From positions 1 through 38,830 of the forward strand of contig JACPIA010000010.1 of the NCBI GenBank assembly GCA_016188295.1: a DNA stretch of 38,830 nucleotides, in the 5' to 3' direction. Shown here one piece after another: positions 23,969-32,556 of this stretch (positions within the stretch are counted from its first letter, which is position 1; each line of letters opens with the position of its first letter). The translations under genes were made by a program, and so were the position numbers. Source of the stretch: Candidatus Vogelbacteria bacterium. Its GTDB lineage: Bacteria > Patescibacteriota > Minisyncoccia > Phycocordibacterales > XYD1-FULL-46-19. Under the pieces are notes generated by a model. That model saw nothing but the letters and a program-made list of their open reading frames with translations, had not been told where the DNA came from and did not search any database.

Positions 23969-24430
23969 ATGGAGGCAGTCAATAAAGTAGAAAAAGTGGC
24001 CGAAGAGCATCGTCGTTATGAAATCGGCTTCCTCTTGTCGCCCCTCCTCACCGAGGAGTCTTTAGCTGATACGATTAAAACCGTGATTACTAGTACGATA
24101 GAGGCGAGTAAGGGCACGGTGGAATCGGTGACTACTCCTAAACGTCTCGCCCTTGCTTACCCGGTGGCTAAAGTGATTGATCACAAACGTTCCAACTTTA
24201 AAGAGGCTTACTTGGGTGCCGTGGTCTTTACCGCTCCAACCGAGGCGACGGCTAAAATCCTTCAAACAATTACTAATGCCACAGTCGTGATCCGCACTTT
24301 ATTGATTGAAAAACTGTTCCACCCCATTCCCGAAGTCTCGCCTCGGGAATCACGGTCGGTCAGTGTGCCTAAAACTTTAGATAAAGACACCGCCGCGATT
24401 GATAAAGAGATTGAGGAACTTTTAGTCTAA
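23969..24430 (+). CDS. rpsF: Small ribosomal subunit protein bS6
   Basis: 153 aa from the ATG at 23969; the track start at TTG 23930 is the -35 box itself. It has the ferredoxin-like S6 fold: RYEIGFLLSPLLTEESLADTI, VESVTTPKRLALAYPVAK and YLGAVVFTAP. It carries an unusually long acidic C-terminal tail (about 35 residues past the fold). S6 binds S18 and 16S rRNA in the platform of the 30S subunit. It opens the standard rpsF-ssb-rpsR operon. Confidence 0.9.
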   Translation: MEAVNKVEKVAEEHRRYEIGFLLSPLLTEESLADTIKTVITSTIEASKGTVESVTTPKRLALAYPVAKVIDHKRSNFKEAYLGAVVFTAPTEATAKILQTITNATVVIRTLLIEKLFHPIPEVSPRESRSVSVPKTLDKDTAAIDKEIEELLV

Positions 24431-24432
24431 CT

Positions 24433-24885
24433 ATGTATATCAACAAAGCCATGATCTACGGCAACTTGACTCGCGATCCGGAGCGGCGGGCTTTGCCCTC
24501 CGGCCAAGCGGTGACCAGCTTTGCGGTGGCGACCACTAGTGTCTGGAAGGATCGCTCGGGTGTTAAAAAAGAAGATACCCAGTACCATAATATTGTTACT
24601 TTTGGTCCGCAAGCGGATTTAGTGGCTCAATATTTGCGCAAAGGCTCGGGGGTGTTTGTGGAGGGGCGGATGCAAACTCGGAGTTGGGATGCGCAAGATG
24701 GGACCAAAAAATATCGCACTGAGATTGTCGCTGATCGGATCCAATTTGGTCCCAAGCGCGATGGGGCAGCTAGTACTTATAATCAAACACCGGCTCCCGA
24801 GGCTGAGTCTCAAGCGCCAGCTAAAGAATTGGATACTATCGAGTATCCGCAAGAAGATATTAATCCCGACGACATCCCATTCTAA
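24433..24885 (+). CDS. ssb: Single-stranded DNA-binding protein
   Basis: 150 aa. The OB fold (residues 1 to about 105) has NKAMIYGNLTRDPERRALPSGQAVTSFAVAT and the conserved YHNIVTFGPQADLVAQYLRKGSGVFVEGRMQTRSW. A flexible linker follows, then an acidic tip ending DDIPF, the protein-interaction tail that recruits RecO and other partners. It starts 2 bases after rpsF; no SD sequence. Confidence 0.97.
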   Translation: MYINKAMIYGNLTRDPERRALPSGQAVTSFAVATTSVWKDRSGVKKEDTQYHNIVTFGPQADLVAQYLRKGSGVFVEGRMQTRSWDAQDGTKKYRTEIVADRIQFGPKRDGAASTYNQTPAPEAESQAPAKELDTIEYPQEDINPDDIPF

Positions 24886-24910
24886 ATTATCTAATTAAAA
24901 TCAAAACTTT

Positions 24911-25111
24911 ATGAAGCAATGCTATTTTTGTACCAATAATACTAAAACTATCGACTACAAAGATGTCGAGTCGCTTAAAACTTTTACTGACAGTTATGGT
25001 CGGATTATTAAAAGCCGCCGCTCTGGTCTCTGTTCCCTCCATCAACGCCAGCTTGCTAGCGCGATCAAACAAGCTCGTCAACTCGCTCTCCTCCCTTTTA
25101 TCGCTAATTAG
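24911..25111 (+). CDS. rpsR: Small ribosomal subunit protein bS18
   Basis: 66 aa. The N-terminal CYFC and the later SLH pattern suggest a zinc-binding form. IDYKDVESLKTFTDSYGRIIKSRRSGLCSLHQRQLASAIKQARQLALLPF is the S18 core. It partners S6 on the 30S platform. Its last 8 bases overlap the end of the convergent efp gene. rplI, often next in other bacteria, is not here. Confidence 0.95.
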   Translation: MKQCYFCTNNTKTIDYKDVESLKTFTDSYGRIIKSRRSGLCSLHQRQLASAIKQARQLALLPFIAN

Positions 25112-25676
25112 TTACGCGTTCGACATAGTCGCCGGTTTCGGTGTTAACCCGGATAATATCACCTTCATTCACAAACATCGGGACGTTAATCGAGCGGCCG
25201 GTTTCCAGTTTTACTTCCTTACTACCACCTTGGACGGTATTGCCTTTGACGGCGGGGGCGGCCTCCGTCACTTTAAGTTCGACTTTGATCGGGATATTCA
25301 AGCCAATCATCCGGCCTTCAAACGAGAGTAAGTCGACAATGCTATTAGTTTTAATCCATTCAATTTTACCTTCAACTGATCCCGGATCTAATTGGAAGCG
25401 CTTACTGGGATCACTGGCTTCACAAAACCAGTGATCACCGCGATTCGTATATAAATATTTAACCTGGCGACTATCGAGCTCCGCTTCGGAAATTTTTTCA
25501 CTTTGATGAAAAGAGTGCTCGACCACTTTACCGGTCAGTAAATTGCGCAACTTGGTGGCATTGACCGGTTTGCGCATTTGTTTGCGAAAGACGTGGGAGG
25601 TCAGCACCTCAAACGGCTCGCCTTCAAACACAATGTATTTACGAGGCTTAAGCTCGTTATATTCCAACATCGCCAT
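25104..25676 (-). CDS. efp: Translation elongation factor P with atypical tip loop
   Basis: 190 aa, three-domain EF-P. The KOW-like domain I starts LEYNELKPRKYIVFEGEPFEVL, and the C-terminal OB domain ends IIRVNTETGDYVERV. EF-P rescues ribosomes stalled at polyproline. The tip that normally reads PGKG, with a modifiable Lys/Arg at 34, is RKQMRKPVNA here, putting Met at 34 and Arg at 35. No modification enzyme is seen in the window. It starts 8 bases after recA. Confidence 0.95.
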   Translation of the reverse strand: MAMLEYNELKPRKYIVFEGEPFEVLTSHVFRKQMRKPVNATKLRNLLTGKVVEHSFHQSEKISEAELDSRQVKYLYTNRGDHWFCEASDPSKRFQLDPGSVEGKIEWIKTNSIVDLLSFEGRMIGLNIPIKVELKVTEAAPAVKGNTVQGGSKEVKLETGRSINVPMFVNEGDIIRVNTETGDYVERVTN

Positions 25677-25684
25677 AAAGTGAT

Positions 25685-26701
25685 TTAATTTAACTCGTTA
25701 AGAGATTGACGCACCGTCTTGGTAATCTCATTTTTAATCTTGGTGTTTTCTTTTAAAAATTGACGAGTGGCGTCATAGCCCTTGCCGAGCTTGACTTCGC
25801 CATAGCTGTAGCTTGCTCCGGACTTGGTTATAATACCGTATTTTTCGGCTAAAGCAATAATTTCACCCTCCGGGGAAATACCTTCATTGTAGAGCACATC
25901 AAACTCGGCCTGCTTAAAGGGGGCTGCGACTTTATTTTTAACCACCTTGACTCGTACTCGGCCACCAACAACTTCCTCACCCTTTTTAATTTGGGCAATC
26001 CGGCGCACATCGAGACGGACCGAAGAATAAAACTTAAGTGCTTTACCGCCCGGGGTAGTCTCGGGATTACCAAACATCACGCCAATTTGCATTCGAATTT
26101 GGTTAATAAAAATGACGACGGTTTTACTGCGAGCCACAATCGCCGTCATTTTGCGCAAAGCCTGACTCATTAGGCGAGCCTGTTTACCTACGTGATGGGC
26201 ACCGACATCACCCTCGATCTCATCTTTAGGGGTTAAGGCGGCCACCGAGTCGACCACTACCACATCAATTTTACCGGAGCGAATTAAACTCTCGGCAATT
26301 TCTAAAGCTTGTTCACCGTAGTCTGGTTGGGAGAGTAATAACTGATCAATTTTTACCCCTAATTTTTTGGAGTACTCAGGGTCTAAAGCGTGCTCGGCGT
26401 CAATAAAGGCGCAGACGCCACCGGCTTTTTGGGCTTCGGCAATAATGTGGAGAGCGAGCGTAGTTTTACCCGAGGACTCGGGGCCAAACACCTCAATCAC
26501 GCGCCCGCGGGGTACGCCACCAATCCCTAAAGCATGGTCTAAACTCAGAGAGCCAGTAGAGATGGCGCCGACACCCACCTTAGGGCGATCACCCAATTTC
26601 ATAATCGACTCATCGCCAAATTTACTTTGGATGGAGCGGATGGTGTCTTCAATCCCACTACCATCCGCAATACGTTCGTTTTTTTTCTTTTTAGGATACA
26701 T
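25685..26701 (-). CDS. recA: Recombinase RecA
   Basis: 338 aa. Walker A GPESSGKT at 73-80, Walker [16 protein letters not shown], and the L2 DNA-binding region [28 protein letters not shown]. It forms filaments on ssDNA for strand exchange and SOS signalling. The acidic C-terminal tail of enterobacterial RecA is missing and it ends RQSLNELN. It lies in the order ftsK-(109-aa gene)-recA-efp on the minus strand. Confidence 0.98.
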   Translation of the reverse strand: MYPKKKKNERIADGSGIEDTIRSIQSKFGDESIMKLGDRPKVGVGAISTGSLSLDHALGIGGVPRGRVIEVFGPESSGKTTLALHIIAEAQKAGGVCAFIDAEHALDPEYSKKLGVKIDQLLLSQPDYGEQALEIAESLIRSGKIDVVVVDSVAALTPKDEIEGDVGAHHVGKQARLMSQALRKMTAIVARSKTVVIFINQIRMQIGVMFGNPETTPGGKALKFYSSVRLDVRRIAQIKKGEEVVGGRVRVKVVKNKVAAPFKQAEFDVLYNEGISPEGEIIALAEKYGIITKSGASYSYGEVKLGKGYDATRQFLKENTKIKNEITKTVRQSLNELN

Positions 26702-26714
26702 CGGGTTTTTTAAA

Positions 26715-27044
26715 TTAGTTTAAGACTAAGCGTAAGGTCTGGGTAGTGATCCGCCCAAAATTATCTTGAGCTTTAAGCTCAAGTATATTATAGCCATAGG
26801 CGAGCAGCAACTCTTCCTTGAAATGACCGGCCTCGTTGGTAAAGATTTGCCGGCCGTTTAGAGTAATAAGTGCAATGCGCTTAGCTGTGCCGGTTAGAGT
26901 AACTATGGTTTCAGTAACAGTCTCACCATCTTTGGGAGTAGTTACAATGATTTCTGGCCCGGCTATTAATGCTTGGACTCGAGTATAAGCAAATAAGGCG
27001 ATACTGAGACCAAGGAGGAAAATGACTAAATGTTTAGGGGTCAT
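26715..27044 (-). CDS. Small secreted or membrane-anchored Ig-like domain protein
   Basis: 109 aa. An N-terminal hydrophobic helix ([19 protein letters not shown]) acts as a signal or anchor. One beta-sandwich domain follows, with [22 protein letters not shown]...[35 protein letters not shown]. This matches the pattern of glucodextranase domain B-like/bacterial Ig-like folds seen in surface proteins. It sits between ftsK and recA with no gap to ftsK. Function unknown. Confidence 0.75.
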   Translation of the reverse strand: MTPKHLVIFLLGLSIALFAYTRVQALIAGPEIIVTTPKDGETVTETIVTLTGTAKRIALITLNGRQIFTNEAGHFKEELLLAYGYNILELKAQDNFGRITTQTLRLVLN

Positions 27045-29249
27045 TTAAATCAATTCTTCTTCCGGCACAGTGGCGGTAGGGGTGGCACCATAAACATCAC
27101 GAGCTTTAGCCCCTTCACCAGGGCCAATGACACCGCGCTCCTCGAGCATATCCAGTAAGCGGGCGGCGCGGGCATAGCCGATTTTTAATTTGCGTTGGAG
27201 ATAGGACGCACTAGCTTTACCGGCCGTTATAACCGCCTCGCGAGCATCTTCATATAAATCGTCGCTGTCATTATCGTCATCTAAAGCGGTACTAAAGAGA
27301 GCGTTGCTCCCACCACCTTCCGGTTCTAAATTAATGACGCTTGGTAAATCATTTTGATGTCGCTCGGCCAAAAATTGAACTACTTTTTTAACTTCTGTTT
27401 CAGAAATAAAAGCCGATTGGATGCGCCGTGGCTTACCCATATCACTGGAGAGAAAGAGCATATCGCCCGCTCCCAACAATTTTTCGGCTCCGGCCATATC
27501 AATAATAGTACGGGAGTCAATTTGCGAGGCCACTTGTAAAGCGATCCGTGATGGAATATTGGCTTTAATCAAACCAGTAATTACTTCCACTGATGGTCGT
27601 TGAGTGGATAGAATCAGGTGGATGCCCACCGCTCGAGACATTTGGGCTAAACGGACAATCGCCGCTTCAAGTTCGCGGGGGTAAGCCGACATAATATCTG
27701 CCAACTCATCGATCACGATCACAATGTAGGGCATCAACTCAATTTCATCCGCTGTTTCTTCATTAGTGACTTTACTACTAGTTAGAGCCGGCTCGACCAT
27801 ATTTTTATGATAGGACTGAATATCGCGCACTGCTGCTCCCTCTAGTAAGTCGTATCGCCGATCCATTTCTTTAGCGGCCCAACGGAGCGAGGCAATCGCT
27901 TTTTTAGCATCGGTAATGACTGGGGTTAGTAAGTGCGGGATTTTGTTATACATTGTCAATTCCACCCGCTTTGGGTCAATCATAATAAAGCGTAATCGTT
28001 CCGGCGGATTACGATACAGGAGCGAGGTAATGATCGTATGCACCGCCACTGATTTACCCGAACCGGTAGTACCGGCAATCATCAGGTGGGGCGCTTTAGC
28101 TAAATTAGCAAATTGAGGCAGACCGTCGATACTCTTACCAAGCGAAAAAAGAAGAGGATGTGCTGAACCAGTAAAGTCAGACATACCAAGTAAGGTGCCC
28201 AGGCCGACTGTCGTTTTAACATTATTAGGGATTTCAATCCCTACTAACGATTTACCTGGGATCGGCGCTTCGATACGGATAGGGTGGGCGGCCAAAGCAA
28301 GCGCCAAATCATTTTGTAAACTTAAAATGCGAGCCACCTTAGTGCCTTCCGCTGGTTTTAAAGCAAAACGAGTGACGGAAGGGCCGATCGAGATCTCATC
28401 CATTTCCACCGTAATGCCAAAGTTGGCGAGAGTCCGTTTAATAATCGTGCTTTGTGCTTTAATGTCGCCGACCACCGGTTTACCGCTATCTTTTTCTAAT
28501 AGTGACAGTGGGGGTGGGGTAAATATTTTGCCACCACGCTTACTGGCGGTCATTAAGGAGCTTAACGAGAAAGCTTTACTGTCATTAAGATTAGGACCAG
28601 TGGAGATCGGCGTCTCTCTGGGCGTTTCTTGAATTGGAGACATTGGTGGCACTAAGACCGGCGTTTCGTCTTCGGTCTCCTCTAACTCTCCTTTGTCTTC
28701 CACCTCTTTATCGATACGGCCAGATAAATTCCAACCAAAAAGTTTACGGTCTAAAGTCAAATGAGTATCAAATAAAAACATACTCGCTACCACCATCATG
28801 GCCCCTAAAAAGACAATAGTACCGGCCAAGCCAAATAATTCAATTAGTGGAGTACTAATAGTATTACCTAAAGCCCCACCCATTTGACTACTAATAGAGG
28901 CCAACGAGAGTGAGGCTAAAAAAAGTAATATCCCGCCCAAAATCTGCAGTCTCAATAGGTTGCGTCGTTCAGTTCGGAGTAGTGATAAGCCAAATAAAAT
29001 CAAAATAATTGGTAGTAAAAAAAAGCCAGTACCTAGTAGCCAAGAAGTCCAATTACTCACTATTCCGCCAATACTGCCACCTTTATTAAAATGAGCTAAC
29101 AATAAAAAAATTGCTAAGGCTAAGGCTGAAATAGCCAGTACACCGCGCTTGGTTTCGCCTTTGATGGCGCTTAAAAGGCCCGGTTTTGTCTCGATGTTAT
29201 TACTATGATTTTTAGGTGGCCGGCCACGTTTAGCTTTAAGTTTAAACAT
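27045..29249 (-). CDS. ftsK: DNA translocase FtsK/SpoIIIE
   Basis: 734 aa. Four N-terminal transmembrane helices (about residues 38-155), a Pro/Thr/Glu linker, then the motor: alpha domain, Walker A GTTGSGKSV (K399), FIMIDPKRVELTMYN, Walker B IVIVIDELADIMS and LILSTQRPSVEVITGLIKANIPSRIALQV. The C-terminal winged-helix gamma domain (SASYLQRKLKIGYARAARLLDMLEERGVIG) recognises polar DNA signals. The N-terminus contains KRGRPPKN, an AT-hook-like motif. The minus-strand TGATATAAT lies 6 bases before the ATG, so the transcript may be leaderless. Confidence 0.97.
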   Translation of the reverse strand: MFKLKAKRGRPPKNHSNNIETKPGLLSAIKGETKRGVLAISALALAIFLLLAHFNKGGSIGGIVSNWTSWLLGTGFFLLPIILILFGLSLLRTERRNLLRLQILGGILLFLASLSLASISSQMGGALGNTISTPLIELFGLAGTIVFLGAMMVVASMFLFDTHLTLDRKLFGWNLSGRIDKEVEDKGELEETEDETPVLVPPMSPIQETPRETPISTGPNLNDSKAFSLSSLMTASKRGGKIFTPPPLSLLEKDSGKPVVGDIKAQSTIIKRTLANFGITVEMDEISIGPSVTRFALKPAEGTKVARILSLQNDLALALAAHPIRIEAPIPGKSLVGIEIPNNVKTTVGLGTLLGMSDFTGSAHPLLFSLGKSIDGLPQFANLAKAPHLMIAGTTGSGKSVAVHTIITSLLYRNPPERLRFIMIDPKRVELTMYNKIPHLLTPVITDAKKAIASLRWAAKEMDRRYDLLEGAAVRDIQSYHKNMVEPALTSSKVTNEETADEIELMPYIVIVIDELADIMSAYPRELEAAIVRLAQMSRAVGIHLILSTQRPSVEVITGLIKANIPSRIALQVASQIDSRTIIDMAGAEKLLGAGDMLFLSSDMGKPRRIQSAFISETEVKKVVQFLAERHQNDLPSVINLEPEGGGSNALFSTALDDDNDSDDLYEDAREAVITAGKASASYLQRKLKIGYARAARLLDMLEERGVIGPGEGAKARDVYGATPTATVPEEELI

Positions 29250-29255
29250 AAGTAA

Positions 29256-29304
29256 ATTATATCATGAGGGGGTATTGGACAAAACATTTCTGTTAAAGTA
29301 TAAT
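29256..29304. promoter_or_regulatory. Overlapping divergent promoters of ftsK and the winged-helix gene
   Basis: On minus, TGATATAAT (29256-29264) lies 6 bases before ftsK. On plus, TTGGAC (29275-29280), 18 bases and TATAAT (29299-29304) precede the gene at 29324. A minus-strand -35 position would fall on or next to the plus-strand -35 box, so the two polymerases would compete. Confidence 0.65.
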
Positions 29305-29323
29305 AAAGGACATTAAAGACAAT

Positions 29324-29980
29324 ATGATGGAACAAAAGGACAATACGATAAAAGACAAGATAAATCTATTTGTACTAAAGAACCAAAAATTGGCTCAAGC
29401 GCTTTTTGCTATTACTGTTTTTTGCCCTGATAGTGAGCCATTAAAGGCTAAATTACGGGACCAAGCGATTAACCTAACTACTACCATAAATGCTATTAAA
29501 ACTGATGAATCAACCGTTTTTCACTTGTCTTTTTTAAATCAAATTTTAGGGGAAATTGAGCTTGTTTTAGAGTTATTAGACTTGGCTCAAGCGGGCAATG
29601 TCCTTTCTAAAATGAATGTTTCAATCATTAAACAAGAGTATGAAATGTTGCTTAAGGACGCTAAAGAGCAAGTTTTGGCTGATAACTTATTTGACTCAAA
29701 TACCTTAATTTTGCCCACCTCCAGCCCTAAAATTATAAAGGACAAAAAAGTGGTTGGGATGGCTGGGCCATCGTCTGACCGCCAAAAAAAGATCATTGAG
29801 GTCTTAAGGGGCCAAGATTGGCTGGGGATTAAGGACATTGCCGAGGCGGTGCCTAATTACAGTACTAAAACGGTCCAACGGGAGCTCTTGGCTTTAGTCG
29901 AGCAGGGTGTCCTTAAAAAGCAAGGTGAACGACGTTGGAGTCGATATGTTTTAGCTAAGGCTGAACCCATTGCCAAATAA
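29324..29980 (+). CDS. Winged-helix putative transcription regulator
   Basis: 218 aa. The N-terminal 130 residues are helical (NQKLAQALFAITVFCPDSEPLKAKLRDQAIN...), probably a dimerisation or bundle domain. A basic linker follows, and a C-terminal winged helix: RQKKIIEVLRGQDWLGIKDIAEAVPNYSTKTVQRELLALVEQGVLKKQGERRWSRYVL. This kind of HTH protein is recurrent in Parcubacteria. Divergence from ftsK across a shared promoter suggests autoregulation or control of ftsK (inference). Confidence 0.75.
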   Translation: MMEQKDNTIKDKINLFVLKNQKLAQALFAITVFCPDSEPLKAKLRDQAINLTTTINAIKTDESTVFHLSFLNQILGEIELVLELLDLAQAGNVLSKMNVSIIKQEYEMLLKDAKEQVLADNLFDSNTLILPTSSPKIIKDKKVVGMAGPSSDRQKKIIEVLRGQDWLGIKDIAEAVPNYSTKTVQRELLALVEQGVLKKQGERRWSRYVLAKAEPIAK

Positions 29981-30028
29981 GTCCTTTCTTGCTATATTGC
30001 ACCTGTTTACTGGTTATCCACAAGGCAT

Positions 30029-30058
30029 TTGCTAGATGGCTTAATTGCTTGTTATAAT
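30029..30058 (+). promoter_or_regulatory. Promoter of the candidate S-layer gene
   Basis: TTGCTA (30029-30034), 18 bases and TATAAT (30053-30058). Transcription from here would give an untranslated leader of about 270 bases. Confidence 0.6.
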
Positions 30059-30064
30059 AAGCCC

Positions 30065-30334
30065 TAGTTGAGGACTGACGGTTTTGATTGTCTGAACGGA
30101 CCTTGAAAATTAAATATTCCGCTTTCAGTTAAGTCTGAAATCTCCTTTCCTACTTGTTTATTAACCTTTGTTTTGAGCGACTCACCTTGCTTGAAGTAAA
30201 GGGTTAATAAAGTTTTGTTGAGGCCGTTAAAGATTATCGTTAATTGTCGAATGAGCGATAATTTGGCCAGTTTCCCCTATAGGTGAATTATCAATTAGTT
30301 TATTAGTAAATTATAAATTGTGTTACAAAACTTT
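30065..30334 (+). promoter_or_regulatory. Long structured 5' leader of the candidate S-layer mRNA
   Basis: The 340-base gap after the regulator holds a series of inverted repeats: TTTCAG/CTGAAA (30123-30140), ATTAACCTTT with AAAGGGTTAAT (30160-30208), and GGCC...ATTATCG with CGATAAT..GGCC (30222-30268). Its beginning contains CCTTGAAAATTAAATATT, reminiscent of rRNA leaders. No ORF and no SD sequence are seen. A stabilising leader of an abundant mRNA is the simplest reading. Confidence 0.5.
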
Positions 30335-32377
30335 ATGAGTTCAAAAATAAAATTTGCTTCATTGTTTGTAGCGCTTGCAATCGTCTTGGCTTTAGTTGGT
30401 GGTGTTTCTACCGCTTCAGCCCAAACCGTAGCAGCTACTTCTGCTACTGACATTTCAGCTCTACAGGCTTTGATCGCTTCCTTGCAGGCCCAGATTGCTG
30501 CCTTAACTGGTGGCGCTACTGCTCCTGCAGCGGCTACTTCATTTACTCGCGACTTGACCATCGGGTCACGCGGTGATGATGTGTCCGCATTACAAACTTT
30601 GCTTGAGTCTAAAGGCGTTCTGATGATGCCCGCTGGCGTTGCTAAGGGTTACTTCGGTGCTTTGACTAAGTCCGCTTTGGCTAAGTACCAAGCTTCAGTT
30701 GGTCTTCCAGCTACTGGTTACTTTGGTCCTTTGACCCGCGGCCAAATCGCGTCGTCAATGGCGACGGTACCAACCGTACCAACTGTTCCTGGCACTACTC
30801 CAACAACCCCAACCACTTCTGGTACTCTCCAAGGTGGCGCAGGTTCGATTGAGGACACTGCTCTTGTCTCAGGTCTCAACAACGAGGAAGTTGGTGAGGA
30901 TGAGGAGGATGTAGAGGTAGCTGGCCTTGAAGTTGAAGTTGATGATGGTTCCGATATCGAGATTACAGCTGTAAGAATTGTATTCGATGAGGGAACTGGC
31001 GCTACTAGCGACTTCGATGACTATGCTTCTGAGGTATCTATCTTAGTTGATGGCAAGGAATTTGCTCGTCTTGATGCCGATGAATTTAATGACGACAACG
31101 ACTGGTCTAAGACTATCTCATTAAATAACGGAGCTATTATCCGTGCTGGTGGAACTGGAGAAATCGTAGTGGCTGTTTCTGGTATTTCTAACATGGACAG
31201 TGACGATCAGGGTGATGAGTGGGATGTAGATTTCACTACAGTTCGCTTTCGTGATGCATCAGGGGCTTCAATCTCTGAGACCATCACTGAGGACGTAAGG
31301 GCTTTCTCATTTGAGGCCTTTGCTACTGCTGCTGATACGGAGTTTAAGATTACTAATGGTGATGATGCTATAAATGATGCTCACACTATTGCTGTCGATT
31401 CTTCAGATGACACCGACGATGAACCAATCCTTTCTTATGAGGTTGAGATCGAAGGTAGCGCTGATGTTACTGTCGACTCTCTCCCTGTAGGAGTCGTCGT
31501 TACTGGTGCTTCTAATGTTGATGACTTAATCAGTGGCCTTACTCTCTTAATGGATGGTAAGAAAGTTGGTTCTGCAAACTTAACCGATGCATTAGTTGAT
31601 ACCGATGGTGTAGATGTAGGGGCTTATGAGGCTTTCCTCTTTGATGATCTTGATCTTACCCTTGAAGCTGGTGAGACTTATGAGTTTACTGTTACAGCTG
31701 ACTTATACCCAACCAGTGGCAGCGGTGACTTAGACGAGGGTGATACCATCGCCGCTAGTACCACCGATGCTCTTCTTGAGGTTTCAGGTTATTCTGACAT
31801 CGAGGATGAGACTGGTGAGGACTTAGCTGCTGCTGATATTACTGGTTCTGCTTCTAGTGATGCAAGCGCTGTGTACGAAAATGCTATTCAAGTTGCGCTA
31901 GTTACTGGAACTCATGCAGACTTTGAGGTTGATGGCGATGATAATGACTACACACAGTTGACACTTAAATTTGACATCACAGCTTTTGGTGAGGATATTT
32001 ATATCCCTAACGTAGCTACTGATGTTTCCTCAAGTACTAGTGCAACTGGTGGAGTACCTACAACTGCTCAAGGTGTTGGTTATCACATTCAACTTACTTC
32101 GGGTGGTATTGCCTCTACTTCCGTAGCAGAGACTCTTACCTCTACCGCTGAAGAAGAGACTAACTCCTTCTTAATTGAAGAGGGTGATACCGAGACCTTT
32201 ACTCTTGTAGTAACCATCAGTAATGCAGCAGCTCCTGCAAATGCTGATGCTGATCAGTTCCGAGCCGTTCTCACGGGTATTGGATTTGGGGACTCTGATT
32301 CTGCTACTGCAGACAGTGTCTTTACTTCAGACCTAACGAATGTCTTCAAGACTACCTACGGTAGAATTGCTAACTAA
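30335..32377 (+). CDS. Candidate S-layer/surface protein with peptidoglycan-binding domain
   Basis: 680 aa from the ATG at 30335. A Sec signal peptide (ASLFVALAIVLALVGGVSTASA) is followed by an Ala/Gln-rich helix and a PG_binding_1 domain (residues about 70-135: DLTIGSRGDDVSALQTLLES...GYFGALTKSALAKYQ...GYFGPLTRGQI). A Pro/Thr linker leads to about 500 residues of extremely Asp/Glu-rich beta-type repeats without cysteine. Acidic composition, size, one cell-wall binding module, long leader and a strong double terminator fit a highly expressed S-layer-like protein. No biochemical function can be read. Confidence 0.8.
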   Translation: MSSKIKFASLFVALAIVLALVGGVSTASAQTVAATSATDISALQALIASLQAQIAALTGGATAPAAATSFTRDLTIGSRGDDVSALQTLLESKGVLMMPAGVAKGYFGALTKSALAKYQASVGLPATGYFGPLTRGQIASSMATVPTVPTVPGTTPTTPTTSGTLQGGAGSIEDTALVSGLNNEEVGEDEEDVEVAGLEVEVDDGSDIEITAVRIVFDEGTGATSDFDDYASEVSILVDGKEFARLDADEFNDDNDWSKTISLNNGAIIRAGGTGEIVVAVSGISNMDSDDQGDEWDVDFTTVRFRDASGASISETITEDVRAFSFEAFATAADTEFKITNGDDAINDAHTIAVDSSDDTDDEPILSYEVEIEGSADVTVDSLPVGVVVTGASNVDDLISGLTLLMDGKKVGSANLTDALVDTDGVDVGAYEAFLFDDLDLTLEAGETYEFTVTADLYPTSGSGDLDEGDTIAASTTDALLEVSGYSDIEDETGEDLAAADITGSASSDASAVYENAIQVALVTGTHADFEVDGDDNDYTQLTLKFDITAFGEDIYIPNVATDVSSSTSATGGVPTTAQGVGYHIQLTSGGIASTSVAETLTSTAEEETNSFLIEEGDTETFTLVVTISNAAAPANADADQFRAVLTGIGFGDSDSATADSVFTSDLTNVFKTTYGRIAN

Positions 32378-32392
32378 CCCTTCTAATTTCTC

Positions 32393-32466
32393 AACTGACT
32401 TCGGTTAGTTAAGGAGTCAAAAGAAAGACAACAAAAAACCACCCCGAAGGGTGGTTTTTTGTTGTC
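32393..32466 (+). terminator. Double hairpin terminator after the surface-protein gene
   Basis: The first stem is AACTGAC-TTCG-GTTAGTT (32393-32410), with a C(UUCG)G tetraloop. The second is an 18-bp perfect stem GACAACAAAAAACCACCC (32427-32444), loop CGAA, arm GGGTGGTTTTTTGTTGTC (32449-32466), with the T6 run in its arm. It is the strongest terminator in the window. Confidence 0.92.
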
Positions 32467-32494
32467 CACCAATTACTTATCCTTAGGTTTCTTT

Positions 32495-32555
32495 TTATGA
32501 GGAGTTTCCTCAAAATAAAATTTATCCACCATTACTGTTATGAGGAGTTTCCTCA
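32495..32555. repeat. Two REP-like hairpins upstream of the RAYT gene
   Basis: TTATGAGGAGTTTCCTCA occurs identically at 32495-32512 and 32538-32555. Each contains TGAGGA-GTT-TCCTCA, a 6-bp stem with a 3-base loop. The second copy ends one base before an ATG (32557) and its GAGGAG could serve as an SD sequence held in the stem. Confidence 0.75.
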
Positions 32556-32556
32556 T

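Noticed and set aside
32497-32556. N-terminal extension of the RAYT protein in the ORF track
   Set aside because: It is encoded by the two REP-like repeats and does not resemble RAYT N-termini.
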